Shown here in pieces: positions 1 to 8,880 of a stretch of DNA of 13,239 nucleotides (its first letter is position 1; each line of letters opens with the position of its first letter). The DNA is from Actinomycetota bacterium. Lineage in GTDB: Bacteria; Actinomycetota; Actinomycetes; Nanopelagicales; Nanopelagicaceae. Below the pieces are notes generated by a model, which saw only the letters and a list, made by a program, of their open reading frames with translations, was not told the DNA's origin and did not search any database. A program made the translations under genes and the position numbers. Location of the stretch: assembly GCA_009705025.1 (NCBI GenBank), contig WLDA01000009.1, forward strand, positions 1 to 13,239. Reading direction: 5' to 3'.

Positions 1-1
1 A

Positions 2-955
2 CTCGCTCAAGTAAGTTCGACACTAAATCGTTATCCAGATCGCGATGCAATTGCGCTGCGTAAATCCCTTGCCAATTTCATAAACGAGTTATCAAAGACT
101 TCTTTTGACCACAATTCCATGTGGGCCGCTAATGGAAGTAACGAGATTATCCAATCCATTTTCTTGGCATTTTCAGGCGGTAGCGCACTTGGCTTTACGC
201 CCTCATATTCAATGCACCCACTAATATCAAAAGTCACATCTGTTCAATGGGTAGATGGTGCTCGAAATATTGACTTTACATTCAATATTGATCTGGCAAT
301 TGCTCAAGTCAAAGAATTGAAACCACGACTTACCTTTATCACAACGCCAAATAATCCAACGGGAGATGCCATATCCATCGGCGATATCGAGCGCTTAGCT
401 ACGGTCGTGTCGTCAATCGGAGGCTTACTCATTGTCGATGAAGCGTATGCAGAATTCTCTCAAGAATCATCTGCAGTAACTCTTATTGATTCTCACCCCC
501 ATCTCATTGTTATTCGAACAATGAGTAAAGCTTTTGCTTTTGCAGGTGCACGAGTTGGATATTTAGTAGCGCACCCAAAGGTTATTGATGCAATGACTCT
601 AGTTCGTTTGCCGTATCACCTCAGTGCACTAACTCAGAGCGCAGCAGTTGTCGCTCTAGAATTTCGCAAGGAACTCCTAGCCACTGTGGCAACACTGGTG
701 AGTGAGCGAGAGAGAGTGGTAACAGCACTTCATGGTTTTGGTCTACATACAATCCCTAGTAGCGCGAACTTCGTGCTTTTTTCTGGATTTGGCCAAAGTG
801 CGCCACAATTATGGCAAGCGATGCTCGATAAAGGCATTCTCATACGCGATGTGGGATTATCGGGTTATCTCAGAGTAACAATCGGCAATGTAGCCGAGAA
901 TAATCTTTTTCTTGAAAAACTACAGGAGATACAAAATGAGACAAGCCAGAGTTGA
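2..955 (+). CDS. hisC: Histidinol-phosphate aminotransferase, 5'-truncated
   Basis: PLP-dependent class I/II aminotransferase that converts imidazole-acetol phosphate and glutamate to histidinol phosphate in histidine synthesis. The frame is open from base 2, and the residues before the first ATG (119) fit the family (LNRYPDRD), so the gene enters from outside the window; 317 residues are visible and roughly 40-50 N-terminal residues are missing. Visible motifs are TPNNPTGD (substrate/PLP asparagine), VDEAYAEF (PLP aspartate and tyrosine), TMSKAFAFAGARVGY with the Schiff-base lysine codon at 527-529, and LRVTIGN near the end with the carboxylate-binding arginine. The TGA stop at 953-955 lies 20 bases inside hisB. 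hisD would be expected just upstream. The family is clear; the substrate rests mainly on the his-operon context. Confidence 0.95.
   Translation, partial: LAQVSSTLNRYPDRDAIALRKSLANFINELSKTSFDHNSMWAANGSNEIIQSIFLAFSGGSALGFTPSYSMHPLISKVTSVQWVDGARNIDFTFNIDLAIAQVKELKPRLTFITTPNNPTGDAISIGDIERLATVVSSIGGLLIVDEAYAEFSQESSAVTLIDSHPHLIVIRTMSKAFAFAGARVGYLVAHPKVIDAMTLVRLPYHLSALTQSAAVVALEFRKELLATVATLVSERERVVTALHGFGLHTIPSSANFVLFSGFGQSAPQLWQAMLDKGILIRDVGLSGYLRVTIGNVAENNLFLEKLQEIQNETSQS
925..928 (+). promoter_or_regulatory. Ribosome binding site of hisB, inside hisC
   Basis: GGAG lies 7 bases before ATG 936, within the last codons of hisC. It supports 936 as the hisB start rather than the in-frame ATG at 912. 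Confidence 0.7.
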
Positions 956-1520
956 ACGTAAGACTAAAGAATCACACGTCCTCGTAGAGCTCAATCTCGA
1001 TGGTGACGGAAGCATCTCTGTCGATACAGGCGTTCCATTTTTTGATCACATGATGTCTCAACTTGGTAAGCATTCTGGTTTCAATCTAACAATCAAAACA
1101 ACGGGCGATATCGACGTTGATTCACACCACAGCGTTGAAGACACATCCCTTGCTTTTGGCCAAGCGTTGCGCGAAGCACTAGGGGATAAAGCTGGAATTC
1201 GTCGCTTTGGAGATTCAATGGTTCCACTCGATGAAGTTTTAGTTCAAGCTGCAGTAGATCTTTCAGGTCGTCCATATCTCGTGCATCGCCAACCTGAAAT
1301 TGTTGAACTCATCGGAACTTTTGATACAACACTTGGAAAACATATTTGGGAATCCATCGTCGCTGAAGCACATATTGCTCTACATATTCGCGTACTTGAA
1401 GGTCGAAATGCACATCACGTTTTTGAAGCGCAATTCAAAGCGGTTGCTCGCGCACTTCGTGATGCTGTTTCACTCGATGGTCGTGTTGCAGGTATTCCAT
1501 CAACAAAAGGTTCTCTTTGA
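936..1520 (+). CDS. hisB: Imidazoleglycerol-phosphate dehydratase
   Basis: Dehydrates imidazole glycerol phosphate to imidazole-acetol phosphate, a cytosolic step of histidine synthesis. The 194 residues match the monofunctional IGPD; no histidinol-phosphatase domain is fused, so that activity must come from another gene. Metal-binding signatures are FFDHMM (about 35-40), HHSVEDT (64-70) and HHVFEAQFK (160-168), and the protein ends with the family-typical STKGSL. An in-frame ATG at 912 would add eight residues (MKNYRRYK) with no family likeness. ATG 936, with GGAG seven bases upstream and the usual R-x-A-x-V-E-R-x-T beginning, is the better start. The gene overlaps hisC by 20 bp, and its stop overlaps the hisH start, which suggests translational coupling. 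Confidence 0.97.
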   Translation: MRQARVERKTKESHVLVELNLDGDGSISVDTGVPFFDHMMSQLGKHSGFNLTIKTTGDIDVDSHHSVEDTSLAFGQALREALGDKAGIRRFGDSMVPLDEVLVQAAVDLSGRPYLVHRQPEIVELIGTFDTTLGKHIWESIVAEAHIALHIRVLEGRNAHHVFEAQFKAVARALRDAVSLDGRVAGIPSTKGSL

Positions 1521-2119
1521 TCGCGATTCTTGATTACGGATCTGGCAATCTTCGTTCAGCACAGCGCGCATTTGCAACAGCTAGCGACAATGTCATTCTT
1601 ACATCTGACTTTGATGAAGCCATTGAAGCAGATGGTTTAGTCGTTCCAGGTGTCGGTGCATTTGCAGCATGCATGAAAGGCTTAGAAGCAGTCAAAGGCT
1701 CAGAAATTATTCGCAAGCGCAAAGAGCTAGAGCGTCCAACATTGGGCATCTGTATTGGGATGCAAATTCTGTTTTCAGAAGGATTAGAGCATTCCGAAAG
1801 CGGTTCACATGCAGGAGTTGGAATATGGAAGGGGCAAATATCTAAAGTTGATGCTCCTATATTGCCGCACATGGGTTGGAACTCAGTAGAAAGTGCCACG
1901 CATTCCACATTGTTCAAAGGTATTGAAAATGAGTCTTTCTACTTCGTGCATTCCTATGCTGCGAAAAGTTCACCATCTTCGAATGCAACATGGACGACCT
2001 ATGGAGAAAAATTCCTTTCGGCAATAGAAGATGAATATGTAAGCGCTACGCAATTCCATCCGGAGAAGTCGGGTCGTGCAGGATTAGCGCTAATAAAGAA
2101 TTGGGTGAAATCTTTATGA
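1517..2119 (+). CDS. hisH: Imidazole glycerol phosphate synthase, glutaminase subunit
   Basis: Class I glutamine amidotransferase that supplies ammonia to HisF; together they convert PRFAR and glutamine to imidazole glycerol phosphate and AICAR. Of 200 residues, the N-terminal [11 protein letters not shown], the nucleophile elbow LGICIGMQ with Cys79, and QFHPEKSG with His181 and Glu183 give a complete catalytic triad. The start is TTG (1517-1519), overlapping the hisB TGA as TTGA. No later ATG preserves the conserved [10 protein letters not shown] beginning, so the non-standard start is well supported. The gene ends in an ATGA overlap with priA. Confidence 0.96.
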   Translation: MIAILDYGSGNLRSAQRAFATASDNVILTSDFDEAIEADGLVVPGVGAFAACMKGLEAVKGSEIIRKRKELERPTLGICIGMQILFSEGLEHSESGSHAGVGIWKGQISKVDAPILPHMGWNSVESATHSTLFKGIENESFYFVHSYAAKSSPSSNATWTTYGEKFLSAIEDEYVSATQFHPEKSGRAGLALIKNWVKSL

Positions 2120-2841
2120 GTTATTTGGAACTTTTACCTGCAGTCGATGTCAAAGATGGACGCGCAGTGCGGCTAGTGCAGGGCGAGTTAGCTCGCGAAA
2201 GTGTTTATGGATCACCATTAGAAGTAGCACTCGAATTTCAAGCTGCTGGGGCGGAATGGTTGCACTTGGTAGATCTCGATGCCGCATTTGGTCGTGGAGA
2301 AAATAGCGAACTTCTTGCATCGGTTGTAAAAGCCTTAGATATCAAAGTCGAACTCTCTGGTGGTATTCGCGATGACGAGTCATTGCGCAGAGCTCTTGCT
2401 ACAGGATGCACGCGAGTGAATTTGGGAACTGCTGCACTTGAAAATCCTGAATGGACTGCGCAAGTAATTTCGCAATATGGAAATCGCATTGCTGTTGGTC
2501 TCGATGTTCGTGGCCACACACTCGCTGCTCGTGGCTGGACTAAAGAGGGAGGCGATTTATTCGAAACAATAGAACGCCTAGATCGAAATGGTTGCGCAAG
2601 GTATGTAGTTACAGATGTGGCTAAAGATGGAACTCTCATGGGTCCAAATTTTGAATTACTCAAAGAAGTTTGTGCGGCCACAAACAAGCCCGTTGTTGCT
2701 AGTGGTGGGATTTCATCGATTGCAGATATTGAAGGATTGGCACAACTGCGCTCATTTGGAGTCGAAGGCGCAATAGTTGGCAAAGCCCTTTATGCCGGTG
2801 CGTTTACATTACAAGAAGCTCTGAAAGCATCTGGAAAATGA
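2116..2841 (+). CDS. priA: Bifunctional HisA/TrpF isomerase PriA
   Basis: A (beta/alpha)8 barrel that isomerises ProFAR to PRFAR for histidine. In actinobacteria such as Mycobacterium and Streptomyces the PriA form also isomerises phosphoribosyl anthranilate for tryptophan. The 241 residues closely resemble mycobacterial PriA as I recall it: [19 protein letters not shown] with Asp11 and Arg19, [39 protein letters not shown] (Arg139, Trp141) and [10 protein letters not shown] with Asp171 as second catalytic acid. The Arg-x-Trp pair matches residues used for the TrpF substrate. No separate trpF lies in the adjacent trp cluster, which fits dual function. ATG 2116 overlaps the hisH stop (ATGA) and is preceded by GGTGAA; an in-frame TTG at 2101 would only add MGEIF. 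HisA-family membership is certain; bifunctionality is inferred. Confidence 0.94.
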   Translation: MSYLELLPAVDVKDGRAVRLVQGELARESVYGSPLEVALEFQAAGAEWLHLVDLDAAFGRGENSELLASVVKALDIKVELSGGIRDDESLRRALATGCTRVNLGTAALENPEWTAQVISQYGNRIAVGLDVRGHTLAARGWTKEGGDLFETIERLDRNGCARYVVTDVAKDGTLMGPNFELLKEVCAATNKPVVASGGISSIADIEGLAQLRSFGVEGAIVGKALYAGAFTLQEALKASGK

Positions 2842-3611
2842 CACTTTCCATTCGAATTATTCCTTGTCTCGATGTCACAGATGGACGTGTTGTCAAAGGA
2901 GTTAATTTCACGAACCTTGTAGATGCAGGGGATCCAGTTGAGATGGCATCTCTCTATGACAGCGAGGGTGCAGATGAGCTCACGTTCTTGGATATTTCAG
3001 CAAGTAGCAGTAATCGCGAAACTACTCTTGATGTCGTAAGGCGCACTGCTGAGCAAGTTTTTATCCCACTCACCGTAGGAGGCGGAATACGAAGTGTTGA
3101 TGATGTAGATCGACTCTTGCGAGCAGGGGCGGATAAAGTCTCAATTAATACCGCAGCAATAGTTAGACCTGAACTTATTGCAGAGATTGCAGATCGATTC
3201 GGTTCGCAAGTATTGGTGCTCTCTGTTGATGCACGGCGGGCTCGTACTGAATCTGGTTTTGAAGTAACAACACACGGCGGTCGAGAAGGAACTGATATCG
3301 ATGCACTTGCATGGGTTGAAAAAGCATGTGCACTTGGTGTTGGTGAAATTTTATTGAATTCTATGGACGCAGATGGCACACGGGCTGGTTATGACATTGG
3401 AATGATCACTGCGGTTCGCGCAATTTCTAAAGTCCCGCTAATTGCAAGTGGCGGTGCTGGAACACTTGAAGACTTTGCGCACGCCCTTGATGCAGGAGCT
3501 GACGCGCTTCTTGCTGCCAGTGTCTTTCACTTTGGGATACACCGAATCGGGGATGTGAAGCGCTATTTGGATGCTCAGGGATATTCCATTCGCATGAGCA
3601 CATCCAAGTAA
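2838..3611 (+). CDS. hisF: Imidazole glycerol phosphate synthase, cyclase subunit
   Basis: Barrel subunit of IGP synthase. It uses ammonia channelled from HisH to cyclise PRFAR to imidazole glycerol phosphate plus AICAR. The 257 residues show [18 protein letters not shown] with catalytic Asp12 and Lys20, VGGGIRS and DKVSINTAA phosphate-binding stretches, VLSVDARR with Asp131, [15 protein letters not shown] with Asp177 as catalytic acid, and IASGGAG. Length and motifs are normal for the family. The ATG overlaps the priA stop as ATGA. The gene lies two genes after hisH, with priA between them, so both halves of the complex come from one transcript. Confidence 0.97.
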   Translation: MTLSIRIIPCLDVTDGRVVKGVNFTNLVDAGDPVEMASLYDSEGADELTFLDISASSSNRETTLDVVRRTAEQVFIPLTVGGGIRSVDDVDRLLRAGADKVSINTAAIVRPELIAEIADRFGSQVLVLSVDARRARTESGFEVTTHGGREGTDIDALAWVEKACALGVGEILLNSMDADGTRAGYDIGMITAVRAISKVPLIASGGAGTLEDFAHALDAGADALLAASVFHFGIHRIGDVKRYLDAQGYSIRMSTSK

Positions 3612-3625
3612 GGCAGAATCTGACC

Positions 3626-3979
3626 ATGGCGCGCATCGAACTCTCTGCAGAGATTTACTCTTTGCTCAAAGATGGCGACTCGTTAATCCCAGCTATCGCT
3701 CAAGATGTAAAAACACACGAAGTATTGATGTTGGCGTATATGAATAAGGAATCACTTGCGGCAACTCTAAGCACTGGGCGAGCAACGTATTGGTCTCGCA
3801 GTCGCAATGAACTATGGATCAAAGGTGCCACTTCTGGTCATACACAAGAGGTTCATTCAATTTCACTTGATTGCGACGGCGATGCACTTCTATTACAAGT
3901 AACTCAAGTTGGCGCCGCCTGTCACACTGGCGATGCGACATGTTTTCATCAAAATATTGAAATGAAATCACAAGGATGA
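3626..3979 (+). CDS. hisI: Phosphoribosyl-AMP cyclohydrolase
   Basis: Opens the adenine ring of phosphoribosyl-AMP to give ProFAR, an early cytosolic step of histidine synthesis. The 117 residues make a monofunctional enzyme with no fused HisE pyrophosphohydrolase, so hisE must be elsewhere, as is usual in actinobacteria. Key features are [25 protein letters not shown], the magnesium-binding Asp-Cys-Asp-Gly-Asp at 82-86, and zinc ligands Cys83, Cys99 and Cys106. It sits 14 bp after hisF, the widest spacing within the his genes. Only a weak AAGG lies 12 bases before the ATG. The stop overlaps the trpE start as ATGA, physically joining the his and trp operons. Confidence 0.96.
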   Translation: MARIELSAEIYSLLKDGDSLIPAIAQDVKTHEVLMLAYMNKESLAATLSTGRATYWSRSRNELWIKGATSGHTQEVHSISLDCDGDALLLQVTQVGAACHTGDATCFHQNIEMKSQG

Positions 3980-5475
3980 ATCGCGAAGAATTTCGTGAAC
4001 ATGCGCGCACGAACAATGTAATTCCAGTCTTCAGGAAATTGTTAGCAGATGGTGAAACTCCACTTGGAATTTATAGAAAACTTGCAAAGAATTTACCAAA
4101 CACATTCTTGCTCGAATCTGCCGAGCACGGTGGCGCTTGGTCACGTTATTCATTTATTGGCGTGCGAAGTCAAGCAACACTGACAGAGCGAGATGGAAAA
4201 GCCTTCTGGGAAGGAAATCCACCAGCAGGTGCACCAACGGCAATGGCACCTCTTGAAGCGCTACGGCTCTCTGCCCAGCATTTGAAATCTCCCGTCATTG
4301 CAGGGTTACCAACTTTGACCGGTGGCCTCGTTGGCTACATGGGTTATGACAGTGTGCGTAGCCTAGAAAAATTGCCAAATCTGGCAAAGAAAGATTTGCC
4401 ACTACCTGAATTGAACTTCATGCTTACCAGCGATATCGCTGTTATGGATCACGCTGATGGAACTCTTATTTTGATTGCGAATGCAATCAATTGGGATGGC
4501 AGTACCGACAGAGTTGATGAAGCGTATGACGCTGCTGTTGCACGACTAGATCGAATGCAAGAAGAGCTTGCACAATCGATTCCATCTGCAATTTCAGAGA
4601 TCAATTCATACAATGTTCCAGATGTTGAAACAACAATGACGAGTGCGCAGTACAAAGAGAAGATTCTCAAAGCTAAAGAAGAAATTGTTGCGGGGGAGGC
4701 GTTTCAAATTGTTCTTTCTCAACGCTTTGCGACCCCGTGCACTGCAGATGCCATAGATGTGTACAGAGCCTTACGTCTGCACAATCCAAGTCCGTATATG
4801 TATCTCTTTAGATTCAATGGTGGAATAAATATTGTTGGCTCAAGCCCGGAGGCGCTTGTCAAAGTTACAAATAGAGGCGATCACAAAGAAGTTATGGTTC
4901 ACCCGATTGCTGGAACACGTAAGCGATCCGTTATTCCAGAAGAAGATCATCGATTAGGTGAAGAATTGCTAGCAGATCCAAAAGAACGCGCAGAGCATTT
5001 GATGTTAGTTGATTTAGGTCGAAACGATTTGGGCCGTATTTGCGAACCAGGCTCAGTTGAAGTTGTGGATTTTATGCATATCGAGCGATATTCACATGTT
5101 ATGCATATTGTTTCAACAGTTACAGGAAAGCTTGCAAAGAAATCTTCACCAGTAGATGCTCTCTTTGCTGTATTTCCAGCAGGAACATTATCTGGCGCTC
5201 CTAAGCCACGAGCTATGGAAATTATTGAAGAGCTCGAACCAACGCGTCGTGGAATATATGGTGGCGCTATTGGCTATATAGATTTCACGGGGAATATTGA
5301 TGCTTGCATTGCGATTCGAACAGCATTGATTTATGAAGGCAAGGCTTACGTTCAAGCAGGTGCTGGAATTGTGGCTGATTCAGATCCAGAATCTGAGAAT
5401 CAAGAATGTATCAATAAAGCGGCGGCCGTATTAGGTGCAATCAGCGCAGCTCATACTATGAAATCAATATCATGA
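3976..5475 (+). CDS. trpE: Anthranilate synthase component I
   Basis: Chorismate-utilising large subunit that makes anthranilate from chorismate with ammonia from a glutaminase subunit (TrpG), the committed step of tryptophan synthesis. It has 499 residues. The N-terminal domain carries LLES (about 45-48), the tryptophan feedback-inhibition signature of TrpE, which argues against PabB. The C-terminal chorismate-binding domain has [55 protein letters not shown] and [12 protein letters not shown]. No trpG or trpD is in the window, so the glutaminase is supplied from elsewhere. The start overlaps the hisI stop by four bases. That leaves no room for a leader peptide or attenuator, so transcriptional control must lie upstream; feedback inhibition through LLES is the visible control. 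Confidence 0.97.
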   Translation: MNREEFREHARTNNVIPVFRKLLADGETPLGIYRKLAKNLPNTFLLESAEHGGAWSRYSFIGVRSQATLTERDGKAFWEGNPPAGAPTAMAPLEALRLSAQHLKSPVIAGLPTLTGGLVGYMGYDSVRSLEKLPNLAKKDLPLPELNFMLTSDIAVMDHADGTLILIANAINWDGSTDRVDEAYDAAVARLDRMQEELAQSIPSAISEINSYNVPDVETTMTSAQYKEKILKAKEEIVAGEAFQIVLSQRFATPCTADAIDVYRALRLHNPSPYMYLFRFNGGINIVGSSPEALVKVTNRGDHKEVMVHPIAGTRKRSVIPEEDHRLGEELLADPKERAEHLMLVDLGRNDLGRICEPGSVEVVDFMHIERYSHVMHIVSTVTGKLAKKSSPVDALFAVFPAGTLSGAPKPRAMEIIEELEPTRRGIYGGAIGYIDFTGNIDACIAIRTALIYEGKAYVQAGAGIVADSDPESENQECINKAAAVLGAISAAHTMKSIS

Positions 5476-5645
5476 ATAGCGGACTTTCATTAGCAATATC
5501 TTTCATTGTAGTTATCGCAATAGTAATTCTTGTGGGAAAACGTTTTCGAATTTCTGCACGCTATGAGAGAAAAGAAAAGATATTGACTCCATGGAACTCT
5601 CTGGATCAAGGTATAGATCCAACAGAAAACGATGGTAATAAATGA
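5472..5645 (+). CDS. Small Trp-operon-associated membrane protein, 57 aa
   Basis: A short gene fitted exactly between trpE and trpC, overlapping both by ATGA. The 57 residues begin [10 protein letters not shown], followed by one hydrophobic span (about 5-22), a basic stretch (GKRFRISARYERKEK, about 22-36) and an acidic tail TPWNSLDQGIDPTEN. By the positive-inside rule the tail is probably cytoplasmic. In many actinobacteria this slot holds the Trp-operon-associated membrane protein family (TIGR02234 / PF09534, about 200 residues with several spans). From memory, its C-terminus often has S-x-RYER followed by W-x-x-LD-x-G-x-DPT. Both pieces are present here, so I read this as a miniature version keeping only the last span and tail. 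Upstream extension in this frame is limited by a TAA at 5415-5417 and would overlap trpE. The coding call is strong; family assignment is inference, and function is unknown. Confidence 0.8.
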   Translation: MNSGLSLAISFIVVIAIVILVGKRFRISARYERKEKILTPWNSLDQGIDPTENDGNK

Positions 5646-6415
5646 GCGTTTTAGATTCGATCATTGAAGGAGTAAGAGAAGATTTAGCAATGCGTCGTTT
5701 GCCGCTTGCTCAAATCCGCGAAGCGCTAGAAAGTGCACCATCAGTTCGAAATGTTCCTGCCGCATTTGCAGGACCTGATATTTCAATTATTGCTGAAGTA
5801 AAACGTTCCTCGCCAAGTAAAGGCGCGCTTGCTCCAATTGAAGATCCAGGCGCGCTTGCAAGCAGATACGAAGAATCTGGAGCAAATGTAATAAGCGTGC
5901 TTACAGAACGTCGACGCTTCGGTGGCTCATTGGATGACCTTGATGCAGTTAGAACACGTGTGGATCTGCCAATATTGAGAAAAGATTTCATGGTTGACGA
6001 ATACCAATTCCTAGAAGCTCGTGCACATGGAGCCGATCTCGTACTTCTCATTGTTGCTGCACTGAGTAAGAACCAGCTCGATGATTATTATCAATTAGCA
6101 CAAGAATTAGGCATGTCATCATTGATTGAAGTTCATACTCACGATGAATTGGAAAGAGCGCTTGAAATTTCACCCGAGATAATTGGAGTGAACTCTCGCA
6201 ACCTAAAAACACTTGAAGTAGACCCAGCAGCATTTGCACAACTAATACCTCGTATTCCGACATCGATGGTGCGGGTAGCAGAATCTGGCATCTCCAATCG
6301 AAGTGATGTTGAATTTGCCCAAGAACATGGTGCAACCGCAATATTGGTAGGAGAGGCACTTGTGCGCTCAGCGGATCCAGAACTCGCCATGCGCGAATTA
6401 CGTGGTCATCGGTAG
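5642..6415 (+). CDS. trpC: Indole-3-glycerol phosphate synthase
   Basis: Closes the pyrrole ring, converting CdRP to indole-3-glycerol phosphate with loss of CO2 and water. The 257 residues form the monofunctional barrel with no TrpF fusion, in line with PriA doing that step. Catalytic and phosphate-binding residues are in place: IIAEVKRSSPSKG with Glu52 and Lys54, VLTERRRFGGS, ILRKDFMVDEYQ with Lys114, LIEVH with Glu163, GVNSRNL with Asn184 and Arg186, and VAESGIS with Glu214. The ATG overlaps the stop of the 57-residue membrane protein (ATGA). Confidence 0.97.
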   Translation: MSVLDSIIEGVREDLAMRRLPLAQIREALESAPSVRNVPAAFAGPDISIIAEVKRSSPSKGALAPIEDPGALASRYEESGANVISVLTERRRFGGSLDDLDAVRTRVDLPILRKDFMVDEYQFLEARAHGADLVLLIVAALSKNQLDDYYQLAQELGMSSLIEVHTHDELERALEISPEIIGVNSRNLKTLEVDPAAFAQLIPRIPTSMVRVAESGISNRSDVEFAQEHGATAILVGEALVRSADPELAMRELRGHR

Positions 6416-6424
6416 ACTCATTTC

Positions 6425-7621
6425 ATGACCACATCGCAATCCACGATTCTTGGACACTTTGGCCAATATGGCGGACGCTTCGTTCCAGAAGCACTCATTG
6501 GTGCGTTAGAAGAGCTAGAAGCTGCACATATCAGCGCACTGAAAGATCCAATCTTTCAAGCCGAGCTGGCGCAATTACATCTAACGTATACCGGACGCCC
6601 TAGCATCCTCACCGAGGCAAAAAGATTTGCAGAGTATGCAGGTGGAGCGCGAATTCTATTAAAGCGTGAAGATCTCAATCACACAGGTAGTCATAAAATA
6701 AATAACGTATTAGGCCAAGCACTTCTTACAAAGCGCATGGGTAAGAAAAGAATCATTGCCGAAACCGGTGCGGGACAGCATGGTGTTGCATCTGCAACAG
6801 CTGCCGCGCTTATGGGACTTGAGTGCGTTGTTTACATGGGCGAAGAAGACACTCGCCGCCAATCACTCAACGTTGCACGAATGAAAATTCTTGGGGCCGA
6901 AGTTGTTCCAGTTACGACAGGATCTCGAACTCTCAAAGATGCTATCAATGAGGCAATGCGTGATTGGGTAACAAATGTTGAAACAACGCATTACTTACTT
7001 GGAACGGTTGCGGGCCCACATCCTTTCCCAACAATGGTTCGTGATTTTCATAAAATTATTGGTGAAGAAGCCAAAATTCAAGTACAAGAACTAGTAGGTC
7101 GTCTTCCTGATGCAGTATTGGCATGCGTTGGTGGCGGATCAAATGCAATTGGAATTTTTCATGACTTTATCGGTGATGCATCAGTTCGACTCATTGGTCT
7201 TGAAGCAGGGGGAGATGGAGTAGAAACTGGGCGCCACGCAGCAACAATTACCGGTGGCACTGCAGGCGTTCTTCACGGAACTCGTTCCTACGTTCTACAA
7301 GATGAGAATGGCCAAACAGTTGAATCACATTCAATTTCTGCAGGGCTAGATTATCCAGGAGTTGGACCAGAGCACGCCTATCTTCATGACATTGGCCGCG
7401 CGGAATATCGCGCCATCACTGATGCGCAAGCGATGGAAGCATTCTCACTTCTTTCAAAGACGGAAGGAATTATTCCTGCCATTGAAACAGCTCATGCACT
7501 CGCTGGTGCAATACAAGTAGGTAAGGAACTGGGTCCTGACGCTGTGTTGCTCATCAATCTTTCAGGCCGTGGAGATAAAGATGTACAAACAGCAGCCGAG
7601 TACTTCGGAATCCCACTCTAA
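6425..7621 (+). CDS. trpB: Tryptophan synthase beta chain
   Basis: PLP enzyme that condenses indole with serine to make tryptophan, working in an alpha2-beta2 complex with TrpA. The 398 residues start close to the conserved [13 protein letters not shown]. The Schiff-base Lys91 lies in [10 protein letters not shown], Glu113 in AETGAGQHG, and the PLP phosphate loop is GGGSNAIG (about 236-243). [16 protein letters not shown] and [10 protein letters not shown] near the end complete the TrpB1 type, the form that interacts with TrpA. It starts 9 bp after trpC with only a weak GGTAG upstream. trpA follows after 2 bp, matching the complex. Confidence 0.98.
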   Translation: MTTSQSTILGHFGQYGGRFVPEALIGALEELEAAHISALKDPIFQAELAQLHLTYTGRPSILTEAKRFAEYAGGARILLKREDLNHTGSHKINNVLGQALLTKRMGKKRIIAETGAGQHGVASATAAALMGLECVVYMGEEDTRRQSLNVARMKILGAEVVPVTTGSRTLKDAINEAMRDWVTNVETTHYLLGTVAGPHPFPTMVRDFHKIIGEEAKIQVQELVGRLPDAVLACVGGGSNAIGIFHDFIGDASVRLIGLEAGGDGVETGRHAATITGGTAGVLHGTRSYVLQDENGQTVESHSISAGLDYPGVGPEHAYLHDIGRAEYRAITDAQAMEAFSLLSKTEGIIPAIETAHALAGAIQVGKELGPDAVLLINLSGRGDKDVQTAAEYFGIPL

Positions 7622-7623
7622 GA

Positions 7624-8427
7624 ATGACTACAACTCTAGATCAACTTTTTGTAAAAGTTCGAGCAGAAAATCGTGCAGCTCTAATTGCATATATTCCTGC
7701 TGGCTTTCCAACAATTGAAGGTTGCAAGAAAGCAATCAAAGCATTGGTGGCTGGTGGTGTTGACGCAATTGAAATTGGCTTCCCTTACAGCGATCCCGTG
7801 ATGGATGGACCAATTATTCAAGAAGCTGCAGAGCGCTCACTATCTCAAGGCACTAGCGCAGCAGATGTTTTCTCTGCACTCAAATGTGCAACGGAAGCCG
7901 GAGTTGCAGCAGTCGTAATGACTTATTGGAATCCAATTGAAAGATATGGTGTTGATGAATTTGCTAAGTCCATAGCTGATAATGGTGGTTCAGGTGTGAT
8001 TACCCCTGATCTAACTATTGAAGAATCAGATCGATGGATAGCAGCAACAAAAAACAATGGCATCAGTCCGATATATGTAGTGGCACCGAGTACTAATGAT
8101 TCTCGACTTAGCAAAGTAACGCAGCGATGTTCTGGCTTTATATATGCAGCAAGCTTGATGGGCGTCACTGGCACCCGCACAAGTATTTCATCTGGTGCTA
8201 GCGATTTGGTTGGACGAATCCGCAAAGTCAGCGACTTACCTATCGCCGTTGGCCTTGGTGTTTCAAATCAAGCCCAAGCTCGTGAAGTTGCTGGTTATGC
8301 TGATGGAGTAATTGTTGGCTCAGCATTTATCAAGTGCCTTCTTGAAGCGCAAACAGAAGAAAAAGGTTTGCAAGCAATTACTGATTTAGCGAAAGATTTA
8401 GCGAAAGGTGTACGCGAAGGTCGATGA
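7624..8427 (+). CDS. trpA: Tryptophan synthase alpha chain
   Basis: Cleaves indole-3-glycerol phosphate to glyceraldehyde 3-phosphate and indole, which is channelled to TrpB. The 267-residue barrel shows AIEIGFPYSDPVMDGP with catalytic Glu50 and Asp61, VMTYWNPIERYG, GVITPDLTIEES, GFIYAASLMGVTGTR and AVGLGVS, with the closing phosphate-binding DGVIVGSAF. Length and motifs are normal. The gene lies 2 bp after trpB and overlaps the next gene by ATGA, so the operon continues into envelope functions without a break. Confidence 0.97.
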   Translation: MTTTLDQLFVKVRAENRAALIAYIPAGFPTIEGCKKAIKALVAGGVDAIEIGFPYSDPVMDGPIIQEAAERSLSQGTSAADVFSALKCATEAGVAAVVMTYWNPIERYGVDEFAKSIADNGGSGVITPDLTIEESDRWIAATKNNGISPIYVVAPSTNDSRLSKVTQRCSGFIYAASLMGVTGTRTSISSGASDLVGRIRKVSDLPIAVGLGVSNQAQAREVAGYADGVIVGSAFIKCLLEAQTEEKGLQAITDLAKDLAKGVREGR

Positions 8428-8870
8428 ATAAATATCTTCCCTGGCTCGGATTAGTTGCCCGTTTGGTATTAGGTGGCGTTCTATTTGTTGCTGGATATCT
8501 CAAAGCATTCACAATTGATAAATCACAAATGGCTGTTCGTGCTTATGAAGTTCTTCCAATATCAGTTGCGAATATCTTAGGAATTATTTTGCCGTGGCTA
8601 GAAATTGGTGCAGGTTTACTGTTAATTCTGGGATTTGCAGTCAGATATTCATCAATCTTTGGAACTGCTCTCATGCTTATCTTTGTCATAGCAATTTCTC
8701 AGGCTTGGGCACGTGGACTTTCAATTGACTGTGGCTGTTTTGGCGGTGGCGGCAAAGTTGCCCCAGGGGAAACAAAATATCTCTCAGAAATCCTGAGAGA
8801 TTTAGGACTTGCCGCATTAGGTATCTACTTGATTCGCTATCCTAAGACGCGATTTGCACTCGAGAAGTAA
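8424..8870 (+). CDS. MauE/DoxX-family redox-associated membrane protein
   Basis: A 148-residue membrane protein with about four predicted spans (7-29, 47-70, 74-96 and 122-139). The signature is SIDCGCFGGGG (100-110), with Cys103 and Cys105 in a C-x-C pair just after the third span, typical of the MauE branch of the DoxX-like superfamily. MauE assists thioredoxin-like MauD during methylamine dehydrogenase maturation, but no methylamine genes are here. In actinobacteria such proteins commonly sit beside trpA and a DsbA-like gene. Being directly followed by a membrane-anchored CPAC oxidoreductase suggests it exchanges electrons with that protein; this is inference. GAAGG lies three bases before the ATG, and the start overlaps the trpA stop. 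Confidence 0.85.
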   Translation: MNKYLPWLGLVARLVLGGVLFVAGYLKAFTIDKSQMAVRAYEVLPISVANILGIILPWLEIGAGLLLILGFAVRYSSIFGTALMLIFVIAISQAWARGLSIDCGCFGGGGKVAPGETKYLSEILRDLGLAALGIYLIRYPKTRFALEK

Positions 8871-8874
8871 GGGA
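8871..8874 (+). promoter_or_regulatory. Ribosome binding site of the DsbA-like gene
   Basis: GGGA lies six bases before ATG 8881, immediately after the TAA of the preceding gene. It favours that ATG over the in-frame TTG at 8854. Confidence 0.6.
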
Positions 8875-8880
8875 ATAGAA

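Noticed and set aside
912..935. Earlier ATG for hisB adding eight residues.
   Set aside because: The extra residues do not resemble the family, and ATG 936 has a properly spaced GGAG.
2238..2783. Long antisense open frame (181 codons) opposite priA.
   Set aside because: It lies wholly within a clearly conserved gene, its translation is low-complexity Ser/Pro/Arg-rich, and no family motif is visible. Codon bias of the sense strand explains it.
2954..3379. Antisense open frame (141 codons) opposite hisF.
   Set aside because: Same reasoning: entirely inside hisF, Ser-rich, with no recognisable motif.
8854..8880. Earlier TTG start for the DsbA-like protein.
   Set aside because: It lies inside the preceding gene without a Shine-Dalgarno sequence, whereas ATG 8881 has GGGA at six bases and gives a normal signal anchor.
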